Shown: positions 1 to 11,468 of the stretch, piece after piece
Layout: each line of letters opens with the position of its first letter
Numbering within the stretch: position 1 is the stretch's first letter
Assembly: GCA_019916065.1 (NCBI GenBank)
Contig: CM034239.1
Coordinates: 44,904,663-44,968,662, forward strand
DNA: 64,000 nt
Origin: Vitellaria paradoxa
Lineage: Eukaryota > Streptophyta > Magnoliopsida > Ericales > Sapotaceae
Direction: 5' to 3'
Notes under the pieces: model-generated
What the model was told of the DNA's origin: nothing
What the model saw: the letters and a program-made list of their open reading frames with translations, nothing else
Databases searched by the model: none
Translations under genes and position numbers: made by a program

Positions 1-815
1 CTCGCCATTGACAACGTATAGCATTATTCTCATACGATCAACACATCCATCCGTATTCTGACTACCCACAAGTGGCAAAAAAGCTATCTGGGACACCACA
101 GGTATTTGGAGAGAGTGGTTTGATTTTTTAAACCAGGATTGTACAAAATTGAACACTTGGGTACATAATAATTTAGAAATTCAAAATTCTGATTTGCCGT
201 TGGAGAACTTCTTCCAACCAAAGATGGAGACATACAGTTGTTCCACCTAAATGGCAATTACAGCTACAACCTCCGATGACAGAAACGCTTGTCATTTCCT
301 AATTCAACAGAGACATTAAATATATATATATAAATCAGTGCAAAATGATGCCAAGTTTGGAGAGAGTCAGCTGACTCAAATGTAAACGTTCACATCCACC
401 GCCCTGCAAAGAGAGAGGTTGATTTCCTAGAGACATTGAAAATACAATATGAAAATTAAATTCAAATGCATGCTCCCAAATAACAGAGAAAACTAAAATA
501 ATAAGAAATAGAATCTTTTCAAGAAGGGGGGGGGAGGATGTTACAACAATCAAAGGTGCCAGGAGATTATATTAACGAATTCCAAGAACAACAAGACATC
601 ATACCAACACAAAATCTAACAAAGGATGAAAACACTGACAACATCAAAACCTTAACCCATGCATATGATATCCATCCACCACTACAACTACAATGAGCTC
701 CAAATGTGAAATATCTACATATATATAACCTAAGCACTCGGTACCTCTATGTTAAGTTATTATACAACCGGTATCTAGATATAAATGATGAAGGAAACAA
801 ATAACCAAACCAATA
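1..815. other. Downstream flank of the heat-shock factor gene
   Basis: AT-rich sequence between the window edge and the stop codon of the minus-strand heat-shock factor. It should contain that gene's 3' UTR (the part just below 816), but I cannot place the poly(A) site. A short TA run lies near 321-331 and a G-run at 525-535. The only open frame here (335-553, minus) has no recognisable protein character, so I treat it as noncoding. Confidence 0.5.
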
Positions 816-2490
816 TTAAGTACTTTCAGTCGGAGTGAGATGCTCCATCTGTTCTGTAAGATTATCTACATGACTCTTGTTCCACCAAACATTACTGTTA
901 TCTTCCTGCTTACTCTCAATCTTTATGCCATTAGTGTCTCTTCTTTCAGACTGAACTTCCTGTGTGTCAGAGGAACCGGGAGTCTCCGTTAGAAACTGTT
1001 CCCAGAAGACATCATTCACCCTAGTCAGCACAGCTGGAGGAGCCACCCCCTCTAACCGTGCTTTGAAGCCCTCGCCTACAGGACTACTACCAGGCTTCAA
1101 ATTTACATCAATGCCTGAAGAGTTGGGCTGCATTTCTATATTGAGGCCTCTAGCCGAGATAGCAGAACTCTCCAAATGAGCAGAAGACCCGGCCAACTCA
1201 GGAGATGAATGATCCTCCATTGAATCAGGTGATGACGGTTGTAGTGTAGGTGAGGAGGGCTGGATGTGCACATCAGAATCTCTAGACGATTCATGCATCT
1301 CCGTTATAATGAGTTGTGAAGGCTGTGGAAGCATGCCAAAATCATACATTTCTTCACCTGCAGTTTGACCAACTCCATGTAGACAATTCTCCCAATAATT
1401 TAAGGATGATTCTAACTTCTCAATTAACTCCAAATTCTGAACTGGAACAGATGCAACATCTGCATTCTCCGTCTGGAAAGTCACGACCTGGTTTTCCCCC
1501 ATATGGGCTTCATCATATAAGGAATTAGATATCAACAACCTTCTCTTCTTGTTATGAATCTCTGACGGTTGCCTATGAGTGAAGGAAAACCTGGGTTCCT
1601 GCAATTCCTGGGCCAAGAAAACCATCATTTGCCTCTGTCTGTGTAGTATTGTCTTCAGACGCTCTCCCAACGACGCTACTTGAAATTCATATGCCTGCTT
1701 CTCCTGTTTATGTTTCTGCAGCTCCAATTGAAGAAAACTATTATCACGATTAAGCCTCTCTATTTTCTCCTCAAATTCCTGTCTTTCTGAATCAGCTAAA
1801 GGAACAGAGGAATTCTGCAAAGAATGGCTATGGATTGGCTTTCTGCGATGGATATTCTTTAGAAGATGTCGTTGTCCTCTAACAAACTCCTCATTTGCAA
1901 ACTCCCACTGATCAGGGTCAACCTTTCTAAAACCCTAGATAAAACAAGAAAAACATTAGAATTCAGGAATACGAAGTCCATAAATAGATGTCTGAAATCC
2001 CAAATTGAAAGTAAAACAAATCAAGTAAAATTGCACGAAATTGTCCCTTTGTATCATTTTTCAAAAGGGGAAGGCAAAAAGAAAGAGCTTTCTTTGTTGT
2101 CACTCTAAATTTTTCATTTTTGCCTTTTTTTCACTTTCATTAGCCATACAATTTCTCAACAAGCAAATGGAGCCAGATGTCTTCAAAAGTTAAATCAAAG
2201 TCAGCCAGAAATATTGAAATATAAAACATGAAAATACATTATAACTGGGGCAAATTTTGTGCTAATGCACTTACATATGTATTGAGCTGCCTGACAAAAC
2301 TGGAGAAATTATTGTGCTTGAAGTACTTTGGAAGCAAATCACTAGCAAACTCTGGTGGATTCCAAACAACAAAGCTGTGACCGCTCTGACTCCATGAAAC
2401 AATATGGTTTGTTGACGGGTCTTCTACCATCTCATATGTCTTTGTGAGAAAAGGGGGTGGCGCATTAGGGCCACTATGAGACCCATCCAT
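816..2490 (-). CDS. HSFA4: Heat stress transcription factor, class A4 (two exons)
   Basis: Nuclear transcription activator that binds heat-shock elements as a trimer. Exon 1 is 2275-2490 (72 codons), intron 1935-2274 (GT..AG on the minus strand), exon 2 is 816-1934; about 444 aa. Exon 1 carries most of the winged-helix DNA-binding domain ([13 protein letters not shown] to [10 protein letters not shown]). The intron splits the domain at the conserved Hsf position and exon 2 resumes with [12 protein letters not shown]. Then follow the HR-A/B coiled coil (about 120-180), a basic NLS-like KKRRL near 201, AHA-type activator motifs around SLNYWENCL (about 248-257) and DVFWEQFL (about 380-387), and a leucine-type export signal LTEQMEHL near the C terminus. 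The AHA pair and the HR-A/B spacing point to subclass A4. I chose the ATG at 2490 because it directly precedes the conserved domain; an in-frame ATG at 2523 would add 11 residues. Class assignment is by motif recognition. Confidence 0.93.
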
Positions 2491-3490
2491 CACAAAATTC
2501 AATGTATATCGCTCAGCCTCCAAAATTCACAAAACTTGCAAATTGAGACCATAAATGGGAGAACTAAACAACTGAATACCCACAAACTCAACCAAAGGAC
2601 AGCCTTCAGCAGTTCTCACATAAAACCAAAGCCAATTCAACCAACTCCCTTGGAATATATGAAGGCCTAAACCAACTCAACCAATTCCCTTGGAATCTGA
2701 ATTCTCACCAACAAACAGAGAATCCAAACCAAATAAGTGGGTTAGGTTCACAACTCAAGACCCCAGCTGCTATTAAATTATCAATAGATCAAACAACACC
2801 CATATTTAAATAGAAAACCCAAAATTAAAATCCAAATCAGAATGGGCAGCTACATACTCATACTCATCACAAAGTGAAGCAAACAGTATGAATCTTCAAC
2901 TCTTCCAACCCAAAAGCAAACTATATCGCAACAATTACAACACACAGAAGCAGAGATGTATCGAGAACTCGTTAATTTCACCAAAAAACAAAAAAAGCCC
3001 TTTAAATATAAAGAACCAAACCCTAATACGTCCCTTTGAATCGATTGTCCAATCACCAAACCGATGCAGAGAACAATCGATTCCTTTTGCCTGGAAATTC
3101 AAAAGCAACCGTGTGTTCTAGAAAGAGAAAGAGATCAATCAAAGAGACAGAGATGATGGAATGCGGGGATTATTGCAGGCTTTTCAACCTAAACAAGAGA
3201 AGAAGAAGAGAGGAAGGGAGAAAGGGGGGCGGGGAGTTTGACTTTTACCAGACGACGCGATCGGAACCGAATACAGACTTTGCAAAATCGTACCGTGTCA
3301 TCTGATTTTCAAAAGTGGACTCGTCCACTCGGAAAATTGTCCCCCTTTTATCGCAATTTTTGTTTTTATTTTTGACAGTGGCGTTTCCAGAAGACGTCAG
3401 GGTGGAATTGCCTTCCAAAGAGGACCGATGATTGGGAAATAAATGCATTTACAATTCCATTTGAAATGGTTTGCATAACTATAAATCTGA
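2491..3490. other. Upstream flank and 5' UTR of the heat-shock factor
   Basis: Region 5' of the minus-strand heat-shock factor. It contains purine-rich stretches near 3120-3230 and a TATA-like run on the minus strand near 3000-3010, which would give a long leader. A leader intron is possible. I cannot fix the transcription start. The open frames in both strands here look like noncoding shadows. Confidence 0.4.
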
Positions 3491-3720
3491 GGGCTCGTTT
3501 GATATTGATAGTCATTAATTAAATTAATAGTTACTTTGATAATATTTAGTTAAATTTATTCTCTTATATTTTAATTTTTTTTTAAACTTTTAATGGTAAA
3601 AATATCAAATTAACAAAAATAAATTAACTATTTTAAAAAAAGTCACTTTTTTTCTTTTCCAAACACAAATTTAGCTAACTCTTTTTTAACTAACTACTAA
3701 ATTTGCTCCAAAACCAAGCC
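3491..3720. mobile_element. Short TIR element (MITE), 230 bp
   Basis: Starts GGGCTCGTTTG and ends with the imperfect inverse CCAAAACCAAGCC. It is flanked on both sides by the trinucleotide TGA (3488-3490 and 3721-3723). The interior is AT-rich and noncoding. A 3-bp target duplication with GGGC(T/G)CGTTTGG-like ends fits the PIF/Harbinger type of miniature elements, several of which occur in this window. Confidence 0.5.
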
Positions 3721-3723
3721 TGA

Positions 3724-5782
3724 ATAATGTCATGTTAGAGAAAATTATAAAAAAAATTAAATTAAATTCTTCAATTTTGATGAACTAAAAAAAATAAAAT
3801 GCATGACCTTTTGTAGACTTCAACTTTTATTAAATTAAAAAATATTTAATATAATTTAATTATTTAAGCTATTTTTATTTCAATTTGCATCTTTAAAAAA
3901 TATGAATAAATTTATTTATCAAGAAACATTTTTATGGAACCTCAGTTAAACAAGTGTTTGGTTAATCAAATTTCATCGAAAGTTGTAAAAATTTATAAAA
4001 AATTATTAATTTTTTTAATCAAATTTCATCACGTTTTATTTTTACATCAACTTTTTCACTTTTTTTTTTTTTGTTATCCAAACACTCCTTAAAAAGTCTT
4101 GGTGCAAATGTAAGAAGTTCCCGTGACCCGGACCTCGTGACAATCGACATATTAGTTTATGACTCATTAACTTATTTTTATTTTCAATAAAAATTAATAA
4201 TCTTAGAATATTTTTATAAAAAAATTGAAGATGCTCCCGTTTTCTTGGAGGATAAGTGAAAGGTGCTTCTAATCAAATTGCGAACATACGATAGTTTAGA
4301 AAACCCTCTTGGCTGCTCATTGCAATGTTGACTACATGTTGAGGCGTGCCAGAAATATAAATAGCAATCATGAAGCAGCCTTCGAAGGATTTGATACGGG
4401 CATTCGCCGATGTTTCTATGCCGAAATGTGGAAAAAAAATATGCAAGTATATATATGAAGGATTTATAGTGCGATATTATTTTTACTTTTTGTTCGATTA
4501 ATTACAGAATAAAAAGATCTTTTTTTTTATATTGTTTTTGTCCAAACACATAAAGTCAAAAAGTTTCAATAAAAATTTGATACTTGCTACCACTTGTTGT
4601 ATTATAAAATTGTCAAATTATACATATATTGAAAAATTTTAAACCAAGCAATCATACAAAATAATGCAAAAGATTAATGAGAAAACCCTTTTACATAGAA
4701 AAAACATCTATTATAAATTCTACTATTAATGGATTATAAGACTACTCAGGCTCTTTATAATTCACTTACACAAATTATTTCGTTCCTCTTACTCGATTCA
4801 TTTCACTAATCTTACAAGTGGACTTTCTACTTCACACAGAAAGTAAAGAAAGAATACAAAGAAAAATAAAAGAAAGATCTATAAGCTCATAAAAAAAAAA
4901 TTTTCTCTTTCGCAATACTCTATAATATTCCCCTTCAGTTTTATATTATACATTAAGTTTGGATGCATGTATATAGACTTACAAAATTCTACTCCAATTA
5001 AGACTCAAATATACAAACAGTTTTCCTGAAAACAAATTTCCTAAATAGAAACTGAATCTTCCATAAAATGATTCACTCGAACTATCATACTCCTTGTGCC
5101 ATGCCTGCAGAGTATATTGTCAAAAGGTCGAAAGGTCGACCTGCTCGTACCTTGACCGTGAGTCTCTCTGGAACGTATTTGTTGATTTTCTATACTTTGT
5201 CACCTTTTTGAATTGAGGACTCCTTCTTGATTTAGATTTCATCTTTTCAAATTATATTCTGTTCAATCTTTGATTTGAATTGCAGTATCGTGATTGTAAT
5301 CTATTGGAAATTTGTCAATTTAAAAAATCTTTAATTTAGAAAACATGTAAATTTTATCTTCTCTTCGATTTAGGAAACATTTAAATCTAACATATTTAAT
5401 TTAAAATTTTGTATAAATTTGCCATTATAAAACCTTACATATATAATATATTCTTTACGTAATTAATAAATATTTCACTATATTTTGTTGGTAACTCACT
5501 CAATCTCTCGTTGACCCGTCCACATCACTGTCGGTGCGTCACATATGTTTTTGATATATTATATTATTTGTATTTTCTTATAAAATATTAAGTTTTTACA
5601 TCAAAAATTATAAAAAAAATTATATTTATTTTAACAATAAACTACTTAGTTTTAGAACTTTTTATCTAAAAGTATAATTTATATATATTTTTTAACAAAT
5701 TTCATTGAAATTGCACTTTACTTGTAAGTATAAGGGATATTAGTTCATAATAACGAGAAACAGGAATGTAAGAGTGTGCTTA
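3724..5782. other. Gene-free AT-rich stretch
   Basis: Very AT-rich intergenic DNA with many A and T runs. A segment near 4620-5050 resembles degraded repeat DNA, but no terminal repeats could be fixed. I see no gene, RNA gene or intact element. Confidence 0.5.
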
Positions 5783-7623
5783 TGTCACACCCCTAGTTTA
5801 GAATACAAGTTTAATTCCTTAAATATAGGAGACACGCTTATAACTCCTATCCACAATAAGTCAATAATCGCATCCCATAGAAAATCTTATATCAAAATAA
5901 AATACCACTTGTTAGATTTATATTCATTCCTTGGCGAAATAAACAAAATTCTCACAAATACTTAAATAAGTACAAACTCACTGTTCCTAACATGTTAATC
6001 TGATATCATTAAAACTCTAGATTTATTTACATAAATTTCCAAATACTAATTCATGGTTAACTTAGGAATACATACCCCCCTCAAGCTTTTCCAGGCACTT
6101 GCAGCCACTCTTAGACTTAACCTGAAATAAGTAAATTTTAGGTGTGAGTGTCACACACTCAGTAGAGGTATTATATTTAAAATAAAGATGATAAATATAA
6201 ACCAAAAATAATCTACAGTGATTACATAGGCAAATATCCTGCAATTAAATAATAACTAATTCAAATGCATCGTAATTGACAGTAGTACAAATATCTCCAC
6301 ACAAAGTTCATCACTCATTTTCATTTAACAACTGTTGTCATCATCATTATGCCCCAGCTGGCCATCTCGTGGTACACTCACGTGACAAATTATTTAAATA
6401 ATAATTATACAACACACGTTTGACCCCATTTAGCTTGTGAGTTGAGCGCTCAACTGTAGACAGTGACTTTAATTTAGCATGTCCCATTAGTTCGATCTGG
6501 CTTGACCCCATCTAGCCTCATTATTGGTCCCATCTGAACATAATGCAAGTGTAATGCACACAATTCATGTTGATATGCAATGATATTTTTTTCCAGGTAA
6601 AATATTGCTTTTCAGATTTATCATTTCACAAACAACCACAATTCTCAACTAACACAACAAATCCATTAATACTCAGCACTTCATATCAAAACAAATAATT
6701 AATAACAATAACGAATTAATAAAATTTATCAATTTATATTTAATATCTTTTACATTTAAGTTTAATACACTCACATGAACTACATATATTCTGAAAAAAT
6801 CAAACTATTGGAGTTGTTGCTGCTGATTTTTCTCGGGTCTTAATTTTAACTCACAAAAATTATACAAATCAGGAATTCAGTGGCTAAAATATAAATCCAA
6901 TTAGTTGATAATATAAATTTAATAAATAAGATACAACCGCTTTATTTTTAACATACCTAATTTATTTAACTTTCTACAGAATTAATTTTAAGTCGACAAA
7001 ATAAAATAACTTACCTTAACAATCTAGCCAAAATTCTTAACTTTCATCTTCCTCGCCCGCTTACTATTTATTTACCTTCCTTTCTGTTTTTTTTTTTTCC
7101 TCTTCGTTCCTCTCGACTTTCTTTAACTATGCATCAGCATTATATGTATATATATATACACACTATTGAGAGGCATTAAAGCCTCTTACCGTCCTCTCAA
7201 CTACCTGTTTAACCACCTATGCGCCACACACACACACACACACACACAAAGATGTATGTGTATGTATATGGGGCAAAGTCTTTAGTCTCTTTTGTTGACC
7301 TTTCAATTTCATTTCATTTTTTTCCTTCCCTTGGCACGTAGCCAAACCACCTCCCCCATATATATATACGTATATGTACATATATATGTATGTATACATA
7401 TAAATATATTCTCTTCGCACTAACTCTAATTTAATTTACTAATTAATACCACCACTAATTTAATTTACTAATTAATACCACCACTAAAATAAATTAATTA
7501 TTAATCACTTTATTAGGTTACTAATTAAATTAGATTAAGATTAGATAAATTTCAAAATAATACCAAATTAACACAATTAAAATTTATAGGTATAAAATAA
7601 AAATTAATTTAATTATGCAACTC
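5783..7623 (-). repeat. Left long terminal repeat copy
   Basis: Direct-repeat partner of 9602-11463. Both copies share the order: opening block near 5783, a GTGTGAGTGTCACACACTC-type block near 6140, a (CA)n run at 7224-7249, a TA-rich run and an ATTAATACCACCACTAA block. The last block is duplicated in tandem in this copy only (around 7430-7490). The inner end is truncated relative to the right copy. Confidence 0.75.
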
Positions 7624-9601
7624 AACCACTCTTTCTACTAGGTCCCGCTGGTGTTGAACTGGAGGTTGATCCCCCTAACTCTTTTACTGTCCTGAAGTCT
7701 GCACCATTTGTGGAACCTCTCCAACTGAACCCTCTTCCTCTACTGCCTCAGGAATATGTCCAATTTCTATTTCTTTTATCTGACATCAAACTTAAAGTGA
7801 GAGGTAAAATATAATTCTATAAGATTTTATAATTTCAAGATCATTAATATCCACGCAAATAAACATCACATCACAATCACCTAACTTTAGGATACTTCCC
7901 TATAATTGGCTGCAAGTACTAGACACTGACAACTGATTGAGCACATAAAATGCAATCTTACCATGGTTATGTAAATGATTTTAAGTGTTTTATTTATATA
8001 AATCTTATACCTTTTAATGAAATAAGCTAATTTATGTATTTTTGTAGGTTTTGGTGCTTCCCTTGGTGAAGGAGGATGAAAAGAGAGGTCAAAGGAGCAA
8101 GGAAACAAAGTTGGTGGATATGGAACAGGAGTATGGGCACCCCACGACAAGCATGGGCGCCCCACCCTATAGCAGATGGGCGTCCACAGAGAGTAGATTT
8201 TGGGAGGAAAAGTAAGTTCTCAGATGCATTTCATCGAACAGTTGGAGAGCAGCCACCATGGGCGCCCCACCTAGACCCATGGACGCCCCTGAGGACCCTT
8301 GGGCACCCTACTCTTCATTAGGTGGGTGCCCACCGAGAGGGAGTTCTGACTGCTATTTTTGGCTATCTCTTTGAGGACTTCATCAAACACTTGTACCATG
8401 GGCGCCCCACCTCAACCATGAGCGCCCATGAGGACTCTTCCAGCACAAGTTCAGAAGAAGTTTAGAGTGTAATTTTACCATTTTACCCCTGAATTCTGTA
8501 ATGATATAAAAGGGTAGAATTCTGATGTTTTGGGGTTCAGAACCCTACATAAGCTCTAGACTGTTTTCTGAAAGTGTTGCTAGGGAATCTTACATTACAA
8601 TTCATAGGGAGGTTAATGTTTTTATCTTCATTTTGGATTTACGAAAGCTTACTTCATCTTCACTTTAAGTTAAATCTCGTAAGTGAAAATTTCTATCTCA
8701 TTTTGTTTATTTCAAGTTTGTGATTCTATTCGTTTCCATTCTTCAATTTTATTTTGTAACACTTCATCTTTGTTTGTTAGTGATTGGTTTGTTTCGAAAT
8801 TGCTTTAAATTACTTTGAAGTATTTCATTTTCACTTTGATTGCATGATGAAGATTGTTTCCCTTTCGAAAAGTATTTATGCTTTCGCAATGTTAGGCTAG
8901 GTTTTCCTTTCTTGGTTTTAGCCTAGGAATGTAATGGAATCATTCGGATTGTAGAAACTCAAAAAATATTTCATTATCTTTCGAATAAAAACGTAAAGCA
9001 CATAATTCTAGATTAATTGTCGAAAATGAATCGCCCGTGATACAATTTAACTTCGATTACGCTCGTGTGAATCGAAGGTCAATTCCATGTCCCGGTGACT
9101 TCGAACAGGATTTCAAAACCCTAGAATTGTGAGTTCTTTACGAAAAGGATTTTTAACGCCAAATCTTCCGACCTAATATTACAGGTGTAAAATTAGGTTG
9201 AGTTGACTACATATCCGAATTTAGCCCTTCGAAGACGTTACAGGATTAGGTTAAAACCAAGTGTTTTAATTCACATAGTTTGTTTAAGTTTACAAATTGA
9301 TTTCCTTTTGTAGTGTGTTCGTCTTTCGTTTAATTTGTGTTGGAAATTCTCAAATCATTGTTATAAATCCCTATTCAAAATACCAAAAAGATTTTCTTAT
9401 TTTCTTCTTAAAACTTTTGCAAGTGTTTTCAAAACTAAGTTTTCTAAAATTTAATTAAACCCTTGCTCCCTGTGGAAGATGACCTAGGATTCACCTAAAC
9501 TAGACTCAACCGACCTCTTATACTTACGAGTGAGCCACTACCAAATTAGAGAGCGGTCAACAACTCTGTAGGGTCCTCTAACCTAGGGTTGTATATCAAA
9601 C
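7624..9601. other. Interior of the LTR element: probable second LTR remnant
   Basis: No intact coding sequence. From about 8040 to 9600 the sequence has features of another LTR family: several GGGCGCCC-centred blocks between 8130 and 8430, and a terminal part with CTTGCTCCCTGTGG (about 9460) followed by a GGTCAACAACTCTG-type block ending near 9597. That closing part resembles the LTR 3' ends of Athila/Tat-lineage Ty3/gypsy elements as I know them. It is probably a solo LTR nested in the larger element; the exact ends and TSD were not resolved. Confidence 0.4.
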
Positions 9602-11062
9602 TATCACGTCCCTATTTTAGAATACAAGTTTAATTCCTTCAATAGAGGAGACACACTTATAACCCCTATCCACAATAAGTAATAATCACATCCCATAGGA
9701 AATATTATATAAAAATAAAATATCACCCGTTAGATTTATATTCATTTCCTGGCAAAATAAACAAAATTCTCACAAATACTTAAATAAATGCAAACTCACA
9801 GTTCCTAATATGTTAGTCTGATACCATTAAAACTCTAGGTTTATTTACACAAATTTCCAAATACTAACTCATGGCTAACTTAGGAATACAGACCCCCCTC
9901 AAGCTTCTCCAGGCACTTGCAGTTACTCTTAGGCTTAACCTGAAATAAGTAAATTTTAGGTGTGAGTGTCACACACTCAAATGAGATATTATACTTAAAA
10001 TAAAATATGATAAATATAAACCAAAGATAATTCACAGTGATTACATAGGCAAACATCCTACAATCAAATAATAACTAATTCAAAAGCATCGTAATTGACA
10101 GTAGTACAAATATCTCCACACACAGTTCATCACTCTTTTTCGTTTAATAACCGTTGTCATTATCATTAAGCCCCGACTGGCCATCTTGTGATACACACAT
10201 GATAAATGATTTAAATAATAATTACACAACACACGTTTGGCCCCCATTTGGCCTATGAGTTGAGCGGCCAACTATGGACAGTGACTTTAATTTAGCATGT
10301 CTCATTAGTCCGATCTGGCTTGGCCCCATCTGGCCTCGTTATTGGTCCCATCTGACCATAATGCAAGTGTAATACACATAATTCATGTTGGTATGTAATG
10401 ATATTTTTTTCCAAGTAAAATATTACTTTTCAAATTTATCATTTCACGAACAATCACAAATCTCAACTAACACAACAAATCCATTAATACTAAGCACTTC
10501 ATATCAAAATAAATAATTAATAACAACAACAATTAATAAAATTTATCAATTTATATTTAATATCTTTTACTTTTGAGTTTAATACACCCACCTGAATTGC
10601 AGATATTATGAGAAAATCAAACTATTGGGGTTGTTACTGTTGATTTTTTCTCAGGTCCTAATTTTAACCTATAGAAATAATACAAATCAAGAATTCAGCA
10701 ACTAAAATATAAATCAAATCAGTTGATAATATAAATTTGATAAATAAGACACAACTACTTCATTTTTAACATATCTAATTTATTTAACTTTCTACAAAAT
10801 TAATTTTAAGTTGACAAAATAAAATAATTTACCTTAACAATCTTGCCAAAATTCTTAACTTTCATCTTCCTCGCCCACTTACTACTTATTTACCTTCTTT
10901 TTTGTTTTTTTTTTTTTTTCCTCTTCGTTCCTCTCAGCTTTCTTTAACTATGCACCAACATCAAATGTATATATATATACTGTTGAGAGGCATTAAAGTC
11001 TCTCACCGCCCCCTCAACTACCTGCCTTAACTCTCTCATTTTTTTTTCAACCACCTATAAGC

Positions 11063-11093
<31 letters not shown>

Positions 11094-11183
11094 ACAAAGA
11101 TATATGTGTATATATATGGGGCAAAGTCTTTAGCCCCTTTTGTTTCATTTTTTTCTTCCTTTGGCACGTAGCCAAACCACCTC

Positions 11184-11227
<44 letters not shown>

Positions 11228-11463
11228 ACGTATAAATGCATTCTCTTCGCACTAACTCTAATTTAATTTACTAATTAATACCACCACTAAATTAAATTAA
11301 TTATTAATCCCCTTAATTAGGTTACTAATTAAATTAGATTAAGACTAGATAAATTTCAAAATAATACTAAATTAAAACGATTAAAATTTTTAAGTATAAA
11401 ATAAAAATTAATTTAATTATGCAACCTAAATATAAATAAGAAAAAAAAATGTAGGATGTCACA
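9602..11463 (-). repeat. Right long terminal repeat copy
   Basis: Direct-repeat partner of 5783-7623, complete at its outer end (GATGTCACA at 11463, followed by the TSD GCTTA). Its inner end begins TATCACGTCCC, a mutated form of the TGTCACACCCC that opens the left copy. Contains a (CA)n run near 11064-11093 and a (TA)n run near 11188-11215. Many scattered differences from the left copy point to an old insertion. Confidence 0.75.
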
Positions 11464-11468
11464 GCTTA

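Larger units (their letters stand above)
5783..11463 (-). mobile_element. Non-autonomous LTR element, 5.7 kb, TSD GCTTA
   Basis: Two long direct repeats of about 1.85 kb (5783 to about 7623, and 9602-11463) flank a 2-kb interior. The outer ends are TGTCACACCC at 5783 and GGATGTCACA at 11463, and GCTTA stands on both sides (5778-5782 and 11464-11468). Read on the minus strand, the repeats begin TGTGACATCC and end GGGTGTGACA, like LTRs of Tekay/Del-type Ty3/gypsy elements (family knowledge). No gag-pol coding sequence is present, so it is a LARD-like or heavily deleted copy. The left repeat lacks roughly the 40 bp found at the 3' end of the right repeat, and no tRNA-Met primer site is visible next to either LTR. 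Confidence 0.72.

Noticed and set aside
964..1528. Plus-strand open frames opposite the heat-shock factor exon 2
   Set aside because: They are antisense shadows of the conserved HSF coding sequence, without recognisable domains.
7217..7420. Frames made of Tyr/Ile/Met and Cys/Val/His repeats (also at 11047-11241)
   Set aside because: Translations of TA and CA microsatellites present in both LTR copies.
8076..8321. Short frame rich in Pro/Trp/His
   Set aside because: It comes from the GGGCGCCC-type repeats in an LTR-like region, not from a gene.
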